Assembly (NCBI RefSeq): GCF_900156675.1
Contig: NZ_FTOH01000004.1
Span: forward strand, 313,067-377,066
From: Thalassolituus maritimus
Lineage (GTDB): Bacteria > Pseudomonadota > Gammaproteobacteria > Pseudomonadales > Oceanobacteraceae
DNA length: 64,000 bases
Direction of reading: 5' to 3'
Each line of letters begins with the position of its first letter. Position 1 is the first letter of the stretch. Positions 57,400-64,000 of this stretch are shown here, piece after piece. Below the pieces are notes generated by a model. The model did no database searches and was not told the DNA's origin. It saw only the letters and a list, made by a program, of their open reading frames with translations. The translations under genes were made by a program, and so were the position numbers.

Positions 57400-58047
57400 A
57401 TGACCGCCAGAAGACAATTTTCTCTGTTCGATAAACTCATCACCAATGCCGATCAGGCGCTCCGCACACTGGTACCTGGTGCCGCAACTGCCGAGCGTGC
57501 TTCGCCAGCACAGAGCCGCGAATACAGTGAACTGTCAGAGCAGGAACGACAGCATGCTGCCGGATTGATGCGAATTAACCATACCGGTGAAGTCTGTGCA
57601 CAGGCGTTGTATCAGGGTCAGGCCCTGACAGCAAAACTGCCTGAAGTGCGCGAAGCAATGGAAGAAGCGGCCGAAGAAGAAATCGACCACCTTGTCTGGT
57701 GTGAAGAACGTATCAAAGATCTTGGCAGCCACACCAGCCGCCTCAACCCTGCGTTCTACGCACTGTCATTCGGCATCGGTGCAATCGCGGGTAAGATCAG
57801 CGATAAGGTAAGTCTGGGCTTCGTCGCCGCCACAGAAGAGCAGGTCTGTAGCCATCTGAGCAAACACATGACGTCCCTGCCGACACAAGACGAAAAGAGT
57901 AAAGCTGTACTACTACAGATGCTTGAAGACGAAGCGAAACATGCGACAACGGCCATTGAAGCTGGCGGAAAGCGCTTTCCTTTGCCCGTAAAAATGGGAA
58001 TGACTGCGCTCTCAAAAGTGATGACAAAAGCCACTTACCGCATCTGA
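57400..58047 (+). CDS. coq7: 3-demethoxyubiquinol 3-hydroxylase Coq7
   Basis: 215 residues from the ATG at 57400 (AAGGTG upstream; a GTG at 57391 is also open). Di-iron ligand motifs: [42 protein letters not shown] and [12 protein letters not shown]. It hydroxylates demethoxyubiquinone in ubiquinone synthesis. Coq7 replaces UbiF in many proteobacteria including Pseudomonas. A single gene with its own strong hairpin after the stop. Confidence 0.95.
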   Translation: MTARRQFSLFDKLITNADQALRTLVPGAATAERASPAQSREYSELSEQERQHAAGLMRINHTGEVCAQALYQGQALTAKLPEVREAMEEAAEEEIDHLVWCEERIKDLGSHTSRLNPAFYALSFGIGAIAGKISDKVSLGFVAATEEQVCSHLSKHMTSLPTQDEKSKAVLLQMLEDEAKHATTAIEAGGKRFPLPVKMGMTALSKVMTKATYRI

Positions 58048-58060
58048 GTCCCGCCCTCCT

Positions 58061-58086
58061 GCCCCACTTTGGTTCAGAAGTGGGGC
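58061..58086 (+). terminator. Terminator-like hairpin after coq7
   Basis: GCCCCACTT (58061-58069), 8-base loop, AAGTGGGGC (58078-58086). A 9-bp GC-rich stem with no immediate U-run. Confidence 0.55.
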
Positions 58087-58210
58087 ATCTATCGTTCCCC
58101 CTTTTATAGAACAAATCGCTGTATAGAGGCATCTCTTCTGTAAACACTTGTCATATGACCTACTCTTGAAAAGTGGGCCTATTCTGAAAAGAGACAAGCG
58201 GGAGAAAGAT

Positions 58211-58447
58211 ATGCCATCGTTCAACCTCATCAGCAAGATCCGCCGGTTTTACAAGCTACCCGAGGATCACCCAGACATAGAGTGGACCAGAACTGAAACC
58301 TATCGCAGACGCCTGGAGCAGGTAAAAACAGGCTGGATTATCAGTGGTGTACTTATGTTAGCCGCAGAAAATGTTGCTGCGATTCTTGGCATATTCTTTT
58401 TCAGTAGTTTTATGAGCTTCGCATTTCTCGAACGGGACGAAGAATAA
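58211..58447 (+). CDS. Small hypothetical membrane protein
   Basis: 78 residues starting MPSFNLISKIRRF, with a charged amphipathic N-terminal half (about 1-40) and a long hydrophobic segment (about 41-70) ending in LERDEE. A GGGAG site lies just before the ATG. No family recognised. The segment is long enough for one or two passes of the membrane. Confidence 0.65.
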   Translation: MPSFNLISKIRRFYKLPEDHPDIEWTRTETYRRRLEQVKTGWIISGVLMLAAENVAAILGIFFFSSFMSFAFLERDEE

Positions 58448-58724
58448 GCAACTTTTTTTATACCCGCTCTGCTTAAAGTAAAACAAACAACAAGCTGCAG
58501 AGTTCAACACGTCGCAACATCTTGAATCATCAGTATTTTTTCTGCAGTTTTTCCGCTCTCACTCTCCTGTTAAAACTTGTTCATCAAAAATCCCCTGAAC
58601 TCTTCACCGGATCACCGGTCGTAAAATTGACAGTAAAGAGACTGTAACGCCGGGAGAGGCCCTTTTTAACGCCCTCACGCGAAATCAATCTGAAGCCCGA
58701 AACAATCCCAAAAGGAGAGTTATT
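58448..58724 (+). promoter_or_regulatory. Intergenic region with possible stress-type promoter
   Basis: 277 bases ahead of the yqjD-like operon. TGAACT (near 58595-58600) and, after 15-16 bases, GTCGTAA (58618-58624) resemble a sigma-E/ECF-class promoter; TTGACA at 58627-58632 lacks a good -10. AAGGAGAG precedes the ATG at 58725. Nothing else is supported. Confidence 0.25.
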
Positions 58725-59033
58725 ATGGCTAATGCAAACTCAAAATCAGCAAACAATTCAGTCGATAAGCAGGAAGAACTGGCAGCAAGTCGCGAAGCAG
58801 TTTCTGAAGCTTATAACAAGCTGATCGACGCCAAAAATCACTTCAAAGTAGCCGCAGAATCAGCAGGTGTAGATGTCAAAAATGACGCCACTGAGCAGCT
58901 ATTAAAAGGTCGTGATAAAGCCTCTGAACTTGCAGACCAGGCAACCGGCTACATGAAAGAAAAGCCACTGGTGACTGCGGGTATTGCATTTGCTGCAGGC
59001 TTCCTTGCTTCGAAAGTGCTCTCAAGTAAATGA
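58725..59033 (+). CDS. YqjD/ElaB-like DUF883 protein
   Basis: 102 residues: a long charged amphipathic helix, then 'YMKEKPLVTAGIAFAAGFLASKVLSSK', the C-terminal membrane anchor typical of the YqjD/ElaB/YgaM family. In E. coli these are membrane-anchored, ribosome-associated proteins induced by RpoS. The next gene overlaps by 4 bases (ATGA), reproducing the yqjD-yqjE arrangement. Confidence 0.88.
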   Translation: MANANSKSANNSVDKQEELAASREAVSEAYNKLIDAKNHFKVAAESAGVDVKNDATEQLLKGRDKASELADQATGYMKEKPLVTAGIAFAAGFLASKVLSSK

Positions 59034-59479
59034 GCCCGAAAAGCAATAAAAAGCCAGAGCAGAGCGAACAGGAAGCTCTTGCTCAAGCGCTGACAGAACA
59101 ACTGTCAGCGCTGTCTGGCCAGACCACAACGGCTGCAAAAGAACTGTCTGAAATATTCAGATTAGAGATGCAGTTAACGGTCGATGATACCCGAAGATTA
59201 CTCATCACCTGGCTGGCGATTATTCCAGCAATTATTCTGGCATGGGTTTCTTTGGGTGGATTAATTGCCTGGTGTGTTTATGCCCTGTCAGCATCTGTGA
59301 CCTGGGCAATTTCCAGTTTTACTTTGCTTCAGATTGCGCTCTGCATAACGCTGCTTTCAATGAGAAAACGATTCCGCAACGGTATCGGTTTTCGGCGCAC
59401 CAAGTCGCATGCACGTCGAATCATACAGGAGGTATCCGGTGAAGCGTCAGACTATGATCAACCGACTCGATCAACTTGA
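59030..59479 (+). CDS. YqjE-like (phage-holin superfamily) membrane protein
   Basis: 149 residues. A charged helical N-terminus (about 1-55), two hydrophobic helices (about 60-82 and 86-110), then a basic tail. This matches the YqjE family (holin superfamily III), a chromosomal stress gene rather than a phage lysis gene. It overlaps both neighbours: ATGA with the yqjD-like gene and 41 bases with the next. Confidence 0.75.
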   Translation: MSPKSNKKPEQSEQEALAQALTEQLSALSGQTTTAAKELSEIFRLEMQLTVDDTRRLLITWLAIIPAIILAWVSLGGLIAWCVYALSASVTWAISSFTLLQIALCITLLSMRKRFRNGIGFRRTKSHARRIIQEVSGEASDYDQPTRST

Positions 59480-59711
59480 TGAACAGCTGACGCTTCGCAC
59501 AAAAGCGATCGGCGTACTCGCAAAAGACTCTCACGAGACTCTTAAAAAAGTCCCCCCAGTCTGGTTAATAGGCACTGGCGTGGCAGCAGGTGCACTGGTC
59601 GGCTTTCTTGGCCCTACCCGTATCTCTGCCCTAAGCATTCAGGGCAGCCGGTTAATTCCGTTTACGCGTGATGCCTTCGCCTTAGGCCAGCAGTTCGGAA
59701 CCGGCGAATGA
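59439..59711 (+). CDS. YqjK-like small membrane-associated protein
   Basis: 90 residues from a GTG at 59439, chosen because a perfect AGGAGG lies 6 bases upstream. An N-terminal helical part, then VPPVWLIGTGVAAGALVGFLG, one membrane helix. By place and size it is the YqjK equivalent. Its frame overlaps the YqjE-like gene by 41 bases and its stop overlaps the next start (ATGA). Confidence 0.65.
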   Translation: MKRQTMINRLDQLDEQLTLRTKAIGVLAKDSHETLKKVPPVWLIGTGVAAGALVGFLGPTRISALSIQGSRLIPFTRDAFALGQQFGTGE

Positions 59712-60883
59712 GTCAGCTTCGGCAGATTGCCCTAAAAAATCAGAACGATGAGTCAGAAGATCAGCCCAAAAAGCTGACCTCCATGCAAATGGTAATGTAC
59801 TGGCTTATCGCATTTGTCGTTTTCTACACGCTGTACATTGCGCAGACACTCTTCCTGCCCGTTGTAGTGGCCGCACTGTTCGCACTGCTACTCAGCCCAT
59901 TGGTACGAATACTCAAACGCTTCTATATTCCGAGATCATTCTCTGCCTTGCTGTTACTGGCCTCACTCGGTGTACCCTTTACACTGCTCGGAATGCAATT
60001 GGTCGAGCCCGCAGAGCGCTGGGCAGAACGTATTCCAGAGCTGTCGACACAGCTGACCACAGAGCTGAATGAAATCAGCGAAAAACTCGCGCTCAGCGAA
60101 CAGGCGCCTCCACCAAAAGCTGAACCAGAAGAAGACAGCGGCGGATGGTTCGGCTGGTTCAGCAAAGATGAGCCCGAACCGCCGAAACCCGAACCTGAGC
60201 CAGACCAGAACGCTGTCTCAGACCGTTTCAAACAAGGCGGTGTTGAGTTAATGATTCAGATACTGGGCGCAACACCGGTCATGCTCACCCAGTTCTTCAC
60301 CTTTGTGATTCTGGTCGTTTTCATGCTGGTATTCGGGCCGCTACTCTACAGTAACTTTATCAGTGGCTTTACCCAGCAAAGCGACAAGCAGGCGGCAAAC
60401 TCGCTGCTCGACGAAGTACAACGCGAGCTATCGCGCTACATATTAACAGTGAGTGTCATCAATACCGGCCTTGGTATCGTGACAGGAGCGGCGCTCTGGG
60501 CCGCTGGTGTGCAGGATGCCCTGCTGTGGGGTGTGATGGTCGCCCTGCTGAACTTCGCCCCTTACGTGGGCCCGATTGCAGGCATGATGGTGCTGTATCT
60601 GGCTGGAATTATTCAGTACGGTGCAAACTGGATGGCGTTCATACCGCCATTGATCTTTTTTGGTATTAACACCATCGAAGCTCAGTTCATTACCCCTACC
60701 GTGCTCGGCCACAATATGAGGCTGAACCCTCTGATACTGATACTCTGGCTTATTCTGTGGGGCTGGATGTGGGGAGCTGTAGGCGTCTTGATTGCCGTGC
60801 CTTTACTGGTCTGCCTGAAACTGGCGGCCGCACGCCTGAATATCTTCTCTAGATGGGTAAAGCTGATCGAAACTCCTGGCTAA
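59708..60883 (+). CDS. AI-2E transporter family (PerM-like) membrane protein
   Basis: 391 residues with about seven to eight membrane helices and a central soluble segment (about 130-180) rich in Glu/Pro/Lys (EPEPPKPEPEPDQN). The C-terminal half has the family signature 'GVLIAVPLLVCLKL' and 'ALLWGVMVALLNFAPYVGPIAGM'. Some members export AI-2 or act as Na+/Li+-H+ antiporters, but substrate here is unknown. It is the last gene of the yqjDEK-like operon. Confidence 0.88.
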   Translation: MSQLRQIALKNQNDESEDQPKKLTSMQMVMYWLIAFVVFYTLYIAQTLFLPVVVAALFALLLSPLVRILKRFYIPRSFSALLLLASLGVPFTLLGMQLVEPAERWAERIPELSTQLTTELNEISEKLALSEQAPPPKAEPEEDSGGWFGWFSKDEPEPPKPEPEPDQNAVSDRFKQGGVELMIQILGATPVMLTQFFTFVILVVFMLVFGPLLYSNFISGFTQQSDKQAANSLLDEVQRELSRYILTVSVINTGLGIVTGAALWAAGVQDALLWGVMVALLNFAPYVGPIAGMMVLYLAGIIQYGANWMAFIPPLIFFGINTIEAQFITPTVLGHNMRLNPLILILWLILWGWMWGAVGVLIAVPLLVCLKLAAARLNIFSRWVKLIETPG

Positions 60884-60900
60884 ACAAAGCACAGATATAA

Positions 60901-60931
60901 GAGCGGCACAGGGGTATAAACAGTGCCGCTC
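60901..60931 (+). terminator. Terminator-like hairpin after the AI-2E gene
   Basis: GAGCGGCAC (60901-60909), 13-base loop, GTGCCGCTC (60923-60931). 9-bp stem, no long U-run. It separates convergent transcripts. Confidence 0.6.
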
Positions 60932-60966
60932 ATCCCTTCTATCGGATATCAGCCAGATTCGGGTTA

Positions 60967-61302
60967 TCAGGCCTTTTTAACGAACTTGGCTGTCACCATA
61001 ATCTCGCCAGCACCGGCAAACTTGCAGTCCAGCTCATGATCCTTGCCTTCAACGATGCGGCGGATGGTCGTCTTAGAACCGATCTTCAGTGGCTGCGATG
61101 AACCTTTCACCTTCAGATCTTTAATCAGAGTGATCTGATCGCCTACTTCCAGCACCTTGCCGTTCGAATCACGAACCACAAACGCATCGTCATCGCTGTT
61201 ATCTGCTGGGTTCCACTCGTGACCGCATTCCGGGCATACCAGGTTTGCCTGATCTTCATAAACATACTCAGACTGACACTGAGGGCATGGAGGCAAAGAC
61301 AT
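60967..61302 (-). CDS. yjdM: YjdM/PhnA-family zinc-ribbon protein
   Basis: 111 residues, MSLPPCPQCQ start with zinc-ribbon CPQC (6-9) and CPEC (24-27), then the PhnA domain (FVVRDSNGKVLEVGDQITLIKDLKVKG...). Widely conserved; no phosphonate genes are nearby. Function is not established. A further start 3 codons upstream is possible. Confidence 0.9.
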   Translation of the reverse strand: MSLPPCPQCQSEYVYEDQANLVCPECGHEWNPADNSDDDAFVVRDSNGKVLEVGDQITLIKDLKVKGSSQPLKIGSKTTIRRIVEGKDHELDCKFAGAGEIMVTAKFVKKA

Positions 61303-61373
61303 AATGAACACTTCTTATCGGTTTTTAAGGAGGCCGGAGTATACCCGAATAGCCCTACAAACGGTATGGGGTC

Positions 61374-61589
61374 TCAGTCATCATCCTGCATAGGGATGCC
61401 GTAAGTACCCGCATCCAGCCCAGCCAGCCGCTCATTGATGGCCGCCTGCTCTGCCGCCGTAACCTCAACAACATCATCAGGCTGATAGAAGATATGCCTC
61501 CCTTGGGCGTCATCGAAGCGAATCTTGCCCAGAATCACACCGCGTTCGCTGATGCAGTCCAGCTCCTGCTGGATAGGGAAAAACAACAT
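61374..61589 (-). CDS. Hypothetical small protein
   Basis: 71 residues, acidic, beginning MLFFPIQQELDCISERG and ending in IPMQDDD. No known domain recognised. The ribosome site is weak. The coding bias resembles its neighbours, so it is probably real. Confidence 0.55.
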   Translation of the reverse strand: MLFFPIQQELDCISERGVILGKIRFDDAQGRHIFYQPDDVVEVTAAEQAAINERLAGLDAGTYGIPMQDDD

Positions 61590-61748
61590 ACTGAACAGAA
61601 CCTGAATAACGTAAAGGGGCGGCGATTATAGCTATCGGGGCAACCTCTCTCAATTTGTACAACTTACGTATAAGTTCTGGATTTTATCACCACTTCTCGT
61701 ACACAATGAGACGACTTAGCTATCTGTCTTAACTCACCGGAGTCATGC

Positions 61749-61928
61749 ATGTTCTCATTCTTGAAAAGTGATCCGACCAAGAAACTCAGAAAACAGCACG
61801 CCGCGCTGCTTGAACAAGCCATGCATGCCCAGCGAGGTGGCGATATCCGCACTTACTCTAAGCTATCAACGGAGGCTGAGGATATTTATAAGAAGATTCA
61901 GGAGATAGAGGCTGCAGAGAAGCTGTAA
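61749..61928 (+). CDS. DUF6435-like small protein
   Basis: 59 codons reading MFSFLKSDPTKKLRKQHAAL..., a short helical protein rich in Lys, Gln and Ala that matches the small DUF6435 family in marine gammaproteobacteria. GGAG lies 6 bases before the ATG at 61749. The stop is at 61926-61928, 6 bases from the convergent mepA-like gene. Function unknown. Confidence 0.75.
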   Translation: MFSFLKSDPTKKLRKQHAALLEQAMHAQRGGDIRTYSKLSTEAEDIYKKIQEIEAAEKL

Positions 61929-61933
61929 GACAG

Positions 61934-62608
61934 CTACTCGCAGGGTATAGCGAAATCCACATGGTAGTGCTCGTCATGGCGCACCCAAGAGCGCTTTTTC
62001 GAAAACTGAATATTGTCTTTAAGATACTGCCCGTACTTAGTATCAAGCAAATTTGGTTGCAGGGCCGGATCAAAGATTACCCGCCATAAACCGTGCCCGT
62101 GCGCTTTCGCCTGTTGGTCCAACGCTACTATATGAGCAGCGAGCGCCTCGTAATCAATGTGCATTTCATCGAAATGATCACTGCCATCGAACTCGATATT
62201 GTAGCCAAACTTATTTAAAGGATTCGTTGGCAGGTGAACGGATTTACCATTCCCATCCACGACTGGAGTCATGAAGTCGACAGATAGTCCGTTTCTGTGA
62301 GTCTTATGAGGTTTAAACTGACCGCCCTCTTTAAAACCTGTTTCTGCGTACTTATAAACCTTATCAGGTTGCTCTTTTTCCAACTGTACGTAGGCAGACA
62401 CTACAATATCCCTGACTTCAGAATGAACATAAGTGCGACCAGCCAATCGGGCAATGGAGCTGTAGCCCACATAGTTGCTTCCTTCAGAGGGTAGCTGCAC
62501 ACCTCCAGACAAGCTGCCATTGGCTGTTGTGCCATAGCAGGTGCTCGTTTCGGCGTGTAACATCACAGGGAACGATAAGATGGCGAGTAGTATGTATCTC
62601 ATAAGCAT
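61934..62608 (-). CDS. MepA-like penicillin-insensitive murein endopeptidase
   Basis: 224 residues with a signal peptide (MLMRYILLAILSFPVMLHA) and the LAS-type metal motifs: HKTHRNGLSVDFM (His-X6-Asp type) and the downstream HYHVDF. MepA cleaves D-Ala-meso-DAP crosslinks of peptidoglycan without inhibition by penicillin. Shorter than E. coli MepA (274). Start may be the second Met (62602). Its start codons lie at the edge of the decayed attC, so it marks the end of the cassette array; it has no attC of its own downstream. Confidence 0.8.
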   Translation of the reverse strand: MLMRYILLAILSFPVMLHAETSTCYGTTANGSLSGGVQLPSEGSNYVGYSSIARLAGRTYVHSEVRDIVVSAYVQLEKEQPDKVYKYAETGFKEGGQFKPHKTHRNGLSVDFMTPVVDGNGKSVHLPTNPLNKFGYNIEFDGSDHFDEMHIDYEALAAHIVALDQQAKAHGHGLWRVIFDPALQPNLLDTKYGQYLKDNIQFSKKRSWVRHDEHYHVDFAIPCE

Positions 62609-62685
62609 ATTGGGCTTCGTTGACTGTCTTTGGTTTCCGTTTTATCGGGGCAAGATCATTGGTCCAATGCTTGTGCTTGTTATGC
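62601..62685 (-). repeat. Decayed or half attC site at the array end
   Basis: On the minus strand GCATAACAAGCACAAGCATTGG (reading from 62685) resembles the left end of an attC (TAACAAnGC...GCA). The right end, which should carry GTTATG, is absent; the closest is CATAAG (62601-62606 on the plus strand) with a partially matching GCATATTGG. It lies between the cupin stop and the mepA start. Probably the last attC of the array, degenerated at the chromosomal junction. Confidence 0.45.
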
Positions 62686-62706
62686 GCATGCTGCACTTTA
62701 ACGTTT

Positions 62707-63006
62707 TTAATAGGATTTTATTGGTACGAAATCATAAGATCCTTTTTGGACCAATAAATATTCTGATGCGGAGTTTAATCGATTAATTAAGTGGTGCCCA
62801 TCTAGTGGCTGAATATCAATCAAATTTCCCGGCTTTAAAATATTTGGATCACTACTAGAATCCAGCACAACTTCTATTTCACCACTTAAACATACTATGC
62901 TTTCAATAACATTCGAATGATAGTGTGCGGGTGAAATCTCTGCTGCTTTTAAACAGATTCTTGAAACTCTTACTTCATCTGTCTTGATTAAATCAATTTT
63001 ATTCAC
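62707..63006 (-). CDS. Cupin-domain protein, integron cassette gene
   Basis: 99 residues, GTG start 17 bases after the attC end. Cupin motif 1 (AHYHSNVIESIVCLSGEIEVVLD) and a motif 2-like segment (LKPGNLIDIQPLDGHHLINRL). The AT-rich sequence and lack of homology to its neighbours fit a cassette gene. Small single-domain cupins have many possible functions. Confidence 0.75.
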   Translation of the reverse strand: MNKIDLIKTDEVRVSRICLKAAEISPAHYHSNVIESIVCLSGEIEVVLDSSSDPNILKPGNLIDIQPLDGHHLINRLNSASEYLLVQKGSYDFVPIKSY

Positions 63007-63022
63007 TGACTTTTCTCTGACT

Positions 63023-63128
63023 CATAACGCCGCGTTCAGTTGCGGCCGGAATGGAGTTTGCCTTGTGCTAATGTTTTCTAGCACAAAGCAAGCGGAGTGT
63101 AGGGCGTCAATTGCAACGCTTTGTTATG
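63023..63128 (-). repeat. attC recombination site of an integron
   Basis: Outer cores CATAAC (63023-63028) and GTTATG (63123-63128) are complementary. Inside, CGCGTTCAGTTGCGG (left) and GTCAATTGCAACGC (right) pair with one extrahelical base, as in attC L' and L'' boxes. The apex is an 8-bp stem, TTGTGCTA/TAGCACAA (63063-63070 and 63079-63086). The 106-base length is typical. Such sites are recognised by IntI as folded single strands. Confidence 0.9.
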
Positions 63129-63131
63129 CAC

Positions 63132-63356
63132 TTATTCCTTGCCTTTAATAGGGGTTAATTTAGGCTTTGCCCCTTCAATATCCGAAATCTCTTGGTTTAC
63201 AAGAGCCAAAAGTCGATTTAAGTAAAGACGATCATCTTGAATTTCAGAAAATTCATCGTCGTCCGAGCATTCATCTTCATTTACCTCAGAAAGGATGCCC
63301 TCATAGGCTTGAATAGATGCCCGTATATATGTTAGGTCCTTGTATGAAAAAGCCAT
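63132..63356 (-). CDS. Small acidic protein downstream of the Tse2-like toxin, candidate antitoxin
   Basis: 74 residues, start MAFSYKDLTYIRASIQAYEG, with an acidic patch (NEDECSDDDEFSEIQDD) and helical remainder. Its ATG comes one base after the toxin-like stop, with AGAAGGT upstream, so it is translationally coupled. Small acidic products next to a toxin are often antitoxins or immunity proteins; no named family is recognised. The role is inferred from position only. Confidence 0.6.
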   Translation of the reverse strand: MAFSYKDLTYIRASIQAYEGILSEVNEDECSDDDEFSEIQDDRLYLNRLLALVNQEISDIEGAKPKLTPIKGKE

Positions 63357-63357
63357 A

Positions 63358-63873
63358 TCATACCTTCTGTTTCATGTATTTTTTAAGCTCTTCAAGTTTT
63401 TCAATGTACTCAGATAACAGCATATCTCTATCAGGCTCTATTGAGTAGTGAGTATTTCCTTCGCTATCAGAGAACATATCCTTAGCGATAACTAAACCTT
63501 CTTCTAGTTTGGCATTCTTAGTTATTACCCACCAGCAATCATTTTTTCCGAGTTTGACCTTGCTGCTCATCCCATCAAAAAGTGAAACCCCGCCGGATTT
63601 CGCTAATACGTATAAGTCATCAGTTCCACCTTTTTGGTAGGTAACTATATCATTTTTCTTATCTTGCTCAGTTTTTGTCCTGCTGTTATAAGACCTTTGA
63701 GGCCTTGAATCTTCCTTGTATCGAACCTTGCCAATTTGCTCGTCACTCTTTTTTCCTTTCCGAAATACCACATCGACATCGAATTTATACATATAAATCT
63801 GATTCGATCGCTTAGTTCGGTTAAGGTAGTCAATAGCTTCATTTTCAGTGAAGGTTAATATATTGGCTTTCAT
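63358..63873 (-). CDS. Tse2-like putative ADP-ribosyltransferase toxin, integron cassette gene
   Basis: 171 residues from the ATG at 63873 (GGAG 5 bases upstream; a longer frame to 63918 lacks a site). The C-terminal half, with 'LYVLAKSGGVSLFDG' (about 87-101), 'WWVITKNAKLEEGLVIAKD' (114-132) and 'THYSIEPDRDM' (141-151), follows the pattern of Tse2-family ADP-ribosyltransferase-fold toxins (GxSxFD, then ...GL-I-KD, then H-Y-I-P). The small downstream gene would then be its antidote. No secretion genes are near and it has no signal peptide. The relation is by eye and distant. Confidence 0.5.
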   Translation of the reverse strand: MKANILTFTENEAIDYLNRTKRSNQIYMYKFDVDVVFRKGKKSDEQIGKVRYKEDSRPQRSYNSRTKTEQDKKNDIVTYQKGGTDDLYVLAKSGGVSLFDGMSSKVKLGKNDCWWVITKNAKLEEGLVIAKDMFSDSEGNTHYSIEPDRDMLLSEYIEKLEELKKYMKQKV

Positions 63874-63900
63874 CATTACTCCTTTAATAGATGGTGATTG

Positions 63901-64000
63901 CATAACATCTATGGACACCCCTCATTGTGCAAGCGAAATCTGTCTTTGGTGTAGTGCAGCCATCTATTCGGATTCCACTTGGCCTGCAGGCCAGATCCTT
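63901..64000 (-). repeat. attC site entering from the right edge (partial)
   Basis: CATAAC (63901-63906) followed by ATCTATGGACACCCC is one arm of an attC; the complementary arm with GTTATG lies beyond the window. TGGCCTGCAGGCCA (63980-63993) is a perfect palindrome that could be the apex. With the attC at 63023-63128 it would delimit the two-gene cassette. Confidence 0.55.

Noticed and set aside
59030..59479. Holin-family gene as a sign of a prophage
   Set aside because: It sits in a yqjDEK-like chromosomal operon with no other phage gene.
63091..63100. The ten bases GCGGAGTGTA occur both in the attC and in each arm of the purH-purD repeat
   Set aside because: A match of ten bases is not rare in 64 kb on both strands, and the surrounding sequence differs.

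Overview
The window reads as chromosome of a marine-type gammaproteobacterium, probably near the Oceanospirillales or Pseudomonadales. The order aroQ-prmA-zinc-ribbon gene-dusB-fis-purH-purD-retS-like kinase and the neighbourhood yajQ / panE / sensor kinase both resemble Pseudomonas. The imuA-imuB-dnaE2 cassette, lapD-lapG, coq7 and the abundance of two-component and c-di-GMP proteins fit the same group. No rRNA, tRNA, prophage or CRISPR array was seen. Species cannot be named from the sequence alone.

Layout. 1-58 is the 5' end of aceE (minus strand). 501-2066 is a di-haem cytochrome c peroxidase-like lipoprotein. 2497-14671 is a tightly coupled 11-gene chemosensory operon: soluble double-tip receptor, triple-CheW scaffold, CheB, HEAT-repeat protein, CheR, CheY, large CheA, STAS protein, second CheY, membrane receptor and a ParA-type ATPase. 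No flagellar or pilus gene is in view. 14648-18621 holds a GGDEF-EAL membrane protein facing a porin plus a small PstS-like periplasmic protein. 18725-23908 is the SOS mutasome behind two LexA boxes. 23920-29897 has ampG-yajQ (minus), a degenerate RAYT-like protein, panE and a histidine kinase. 29914-33490 is a cobalamin-riboswitch operon encoding a BtuB-like receptor and a surface-type lipoprotein. 33535-46221 contains grxD, slt, an old-yellow-enzyme homologue, a membrane protein that looks like an internally deleted peroxiredoxin fusion, 5-oxoprolinase, a di-haem cytochrome, a PCuAC copper chaperone and lapD-lapG. 46403-58047 is the conserved housekeeping block up to coq7, without accBC between aroQ and prmA. 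58211-60883 has a small membrane protein and a yqjDEK-like operon ending in an AI-2E transporter family gene. 60967-62608 has small conserved genes and a MepA-like endopeptidase.

From about 62600 to the end the composition becomes AT-rich and the sequence is the distal end of an integron cassette array read on the minus strand: one textbook attC (63023-63128), one attC entering from the right edge (63901 onward), one decayed attC beside mepA, a cupin cassette, and a two-gene cassette encoding a Tse2-like putative ADP-ribosyltransferase toxin with a small acidic partner.

The strongest candidates for an undescribed system are (1) the chemosensory operon, which looks like a self-positioning, probably non-flagellar array with unusual scaffold parts, and (2) the toxin-partner integron cassette. 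Secondary points of interest are a large inverted repeat with covarying hairpins between purH and purD, a RetS-like kinase that has lost its ATP-binding boxes, a RAYT relative lacking both catalytic residue classes, and mutually exclusive helices downstream of the B12 riboswitch.
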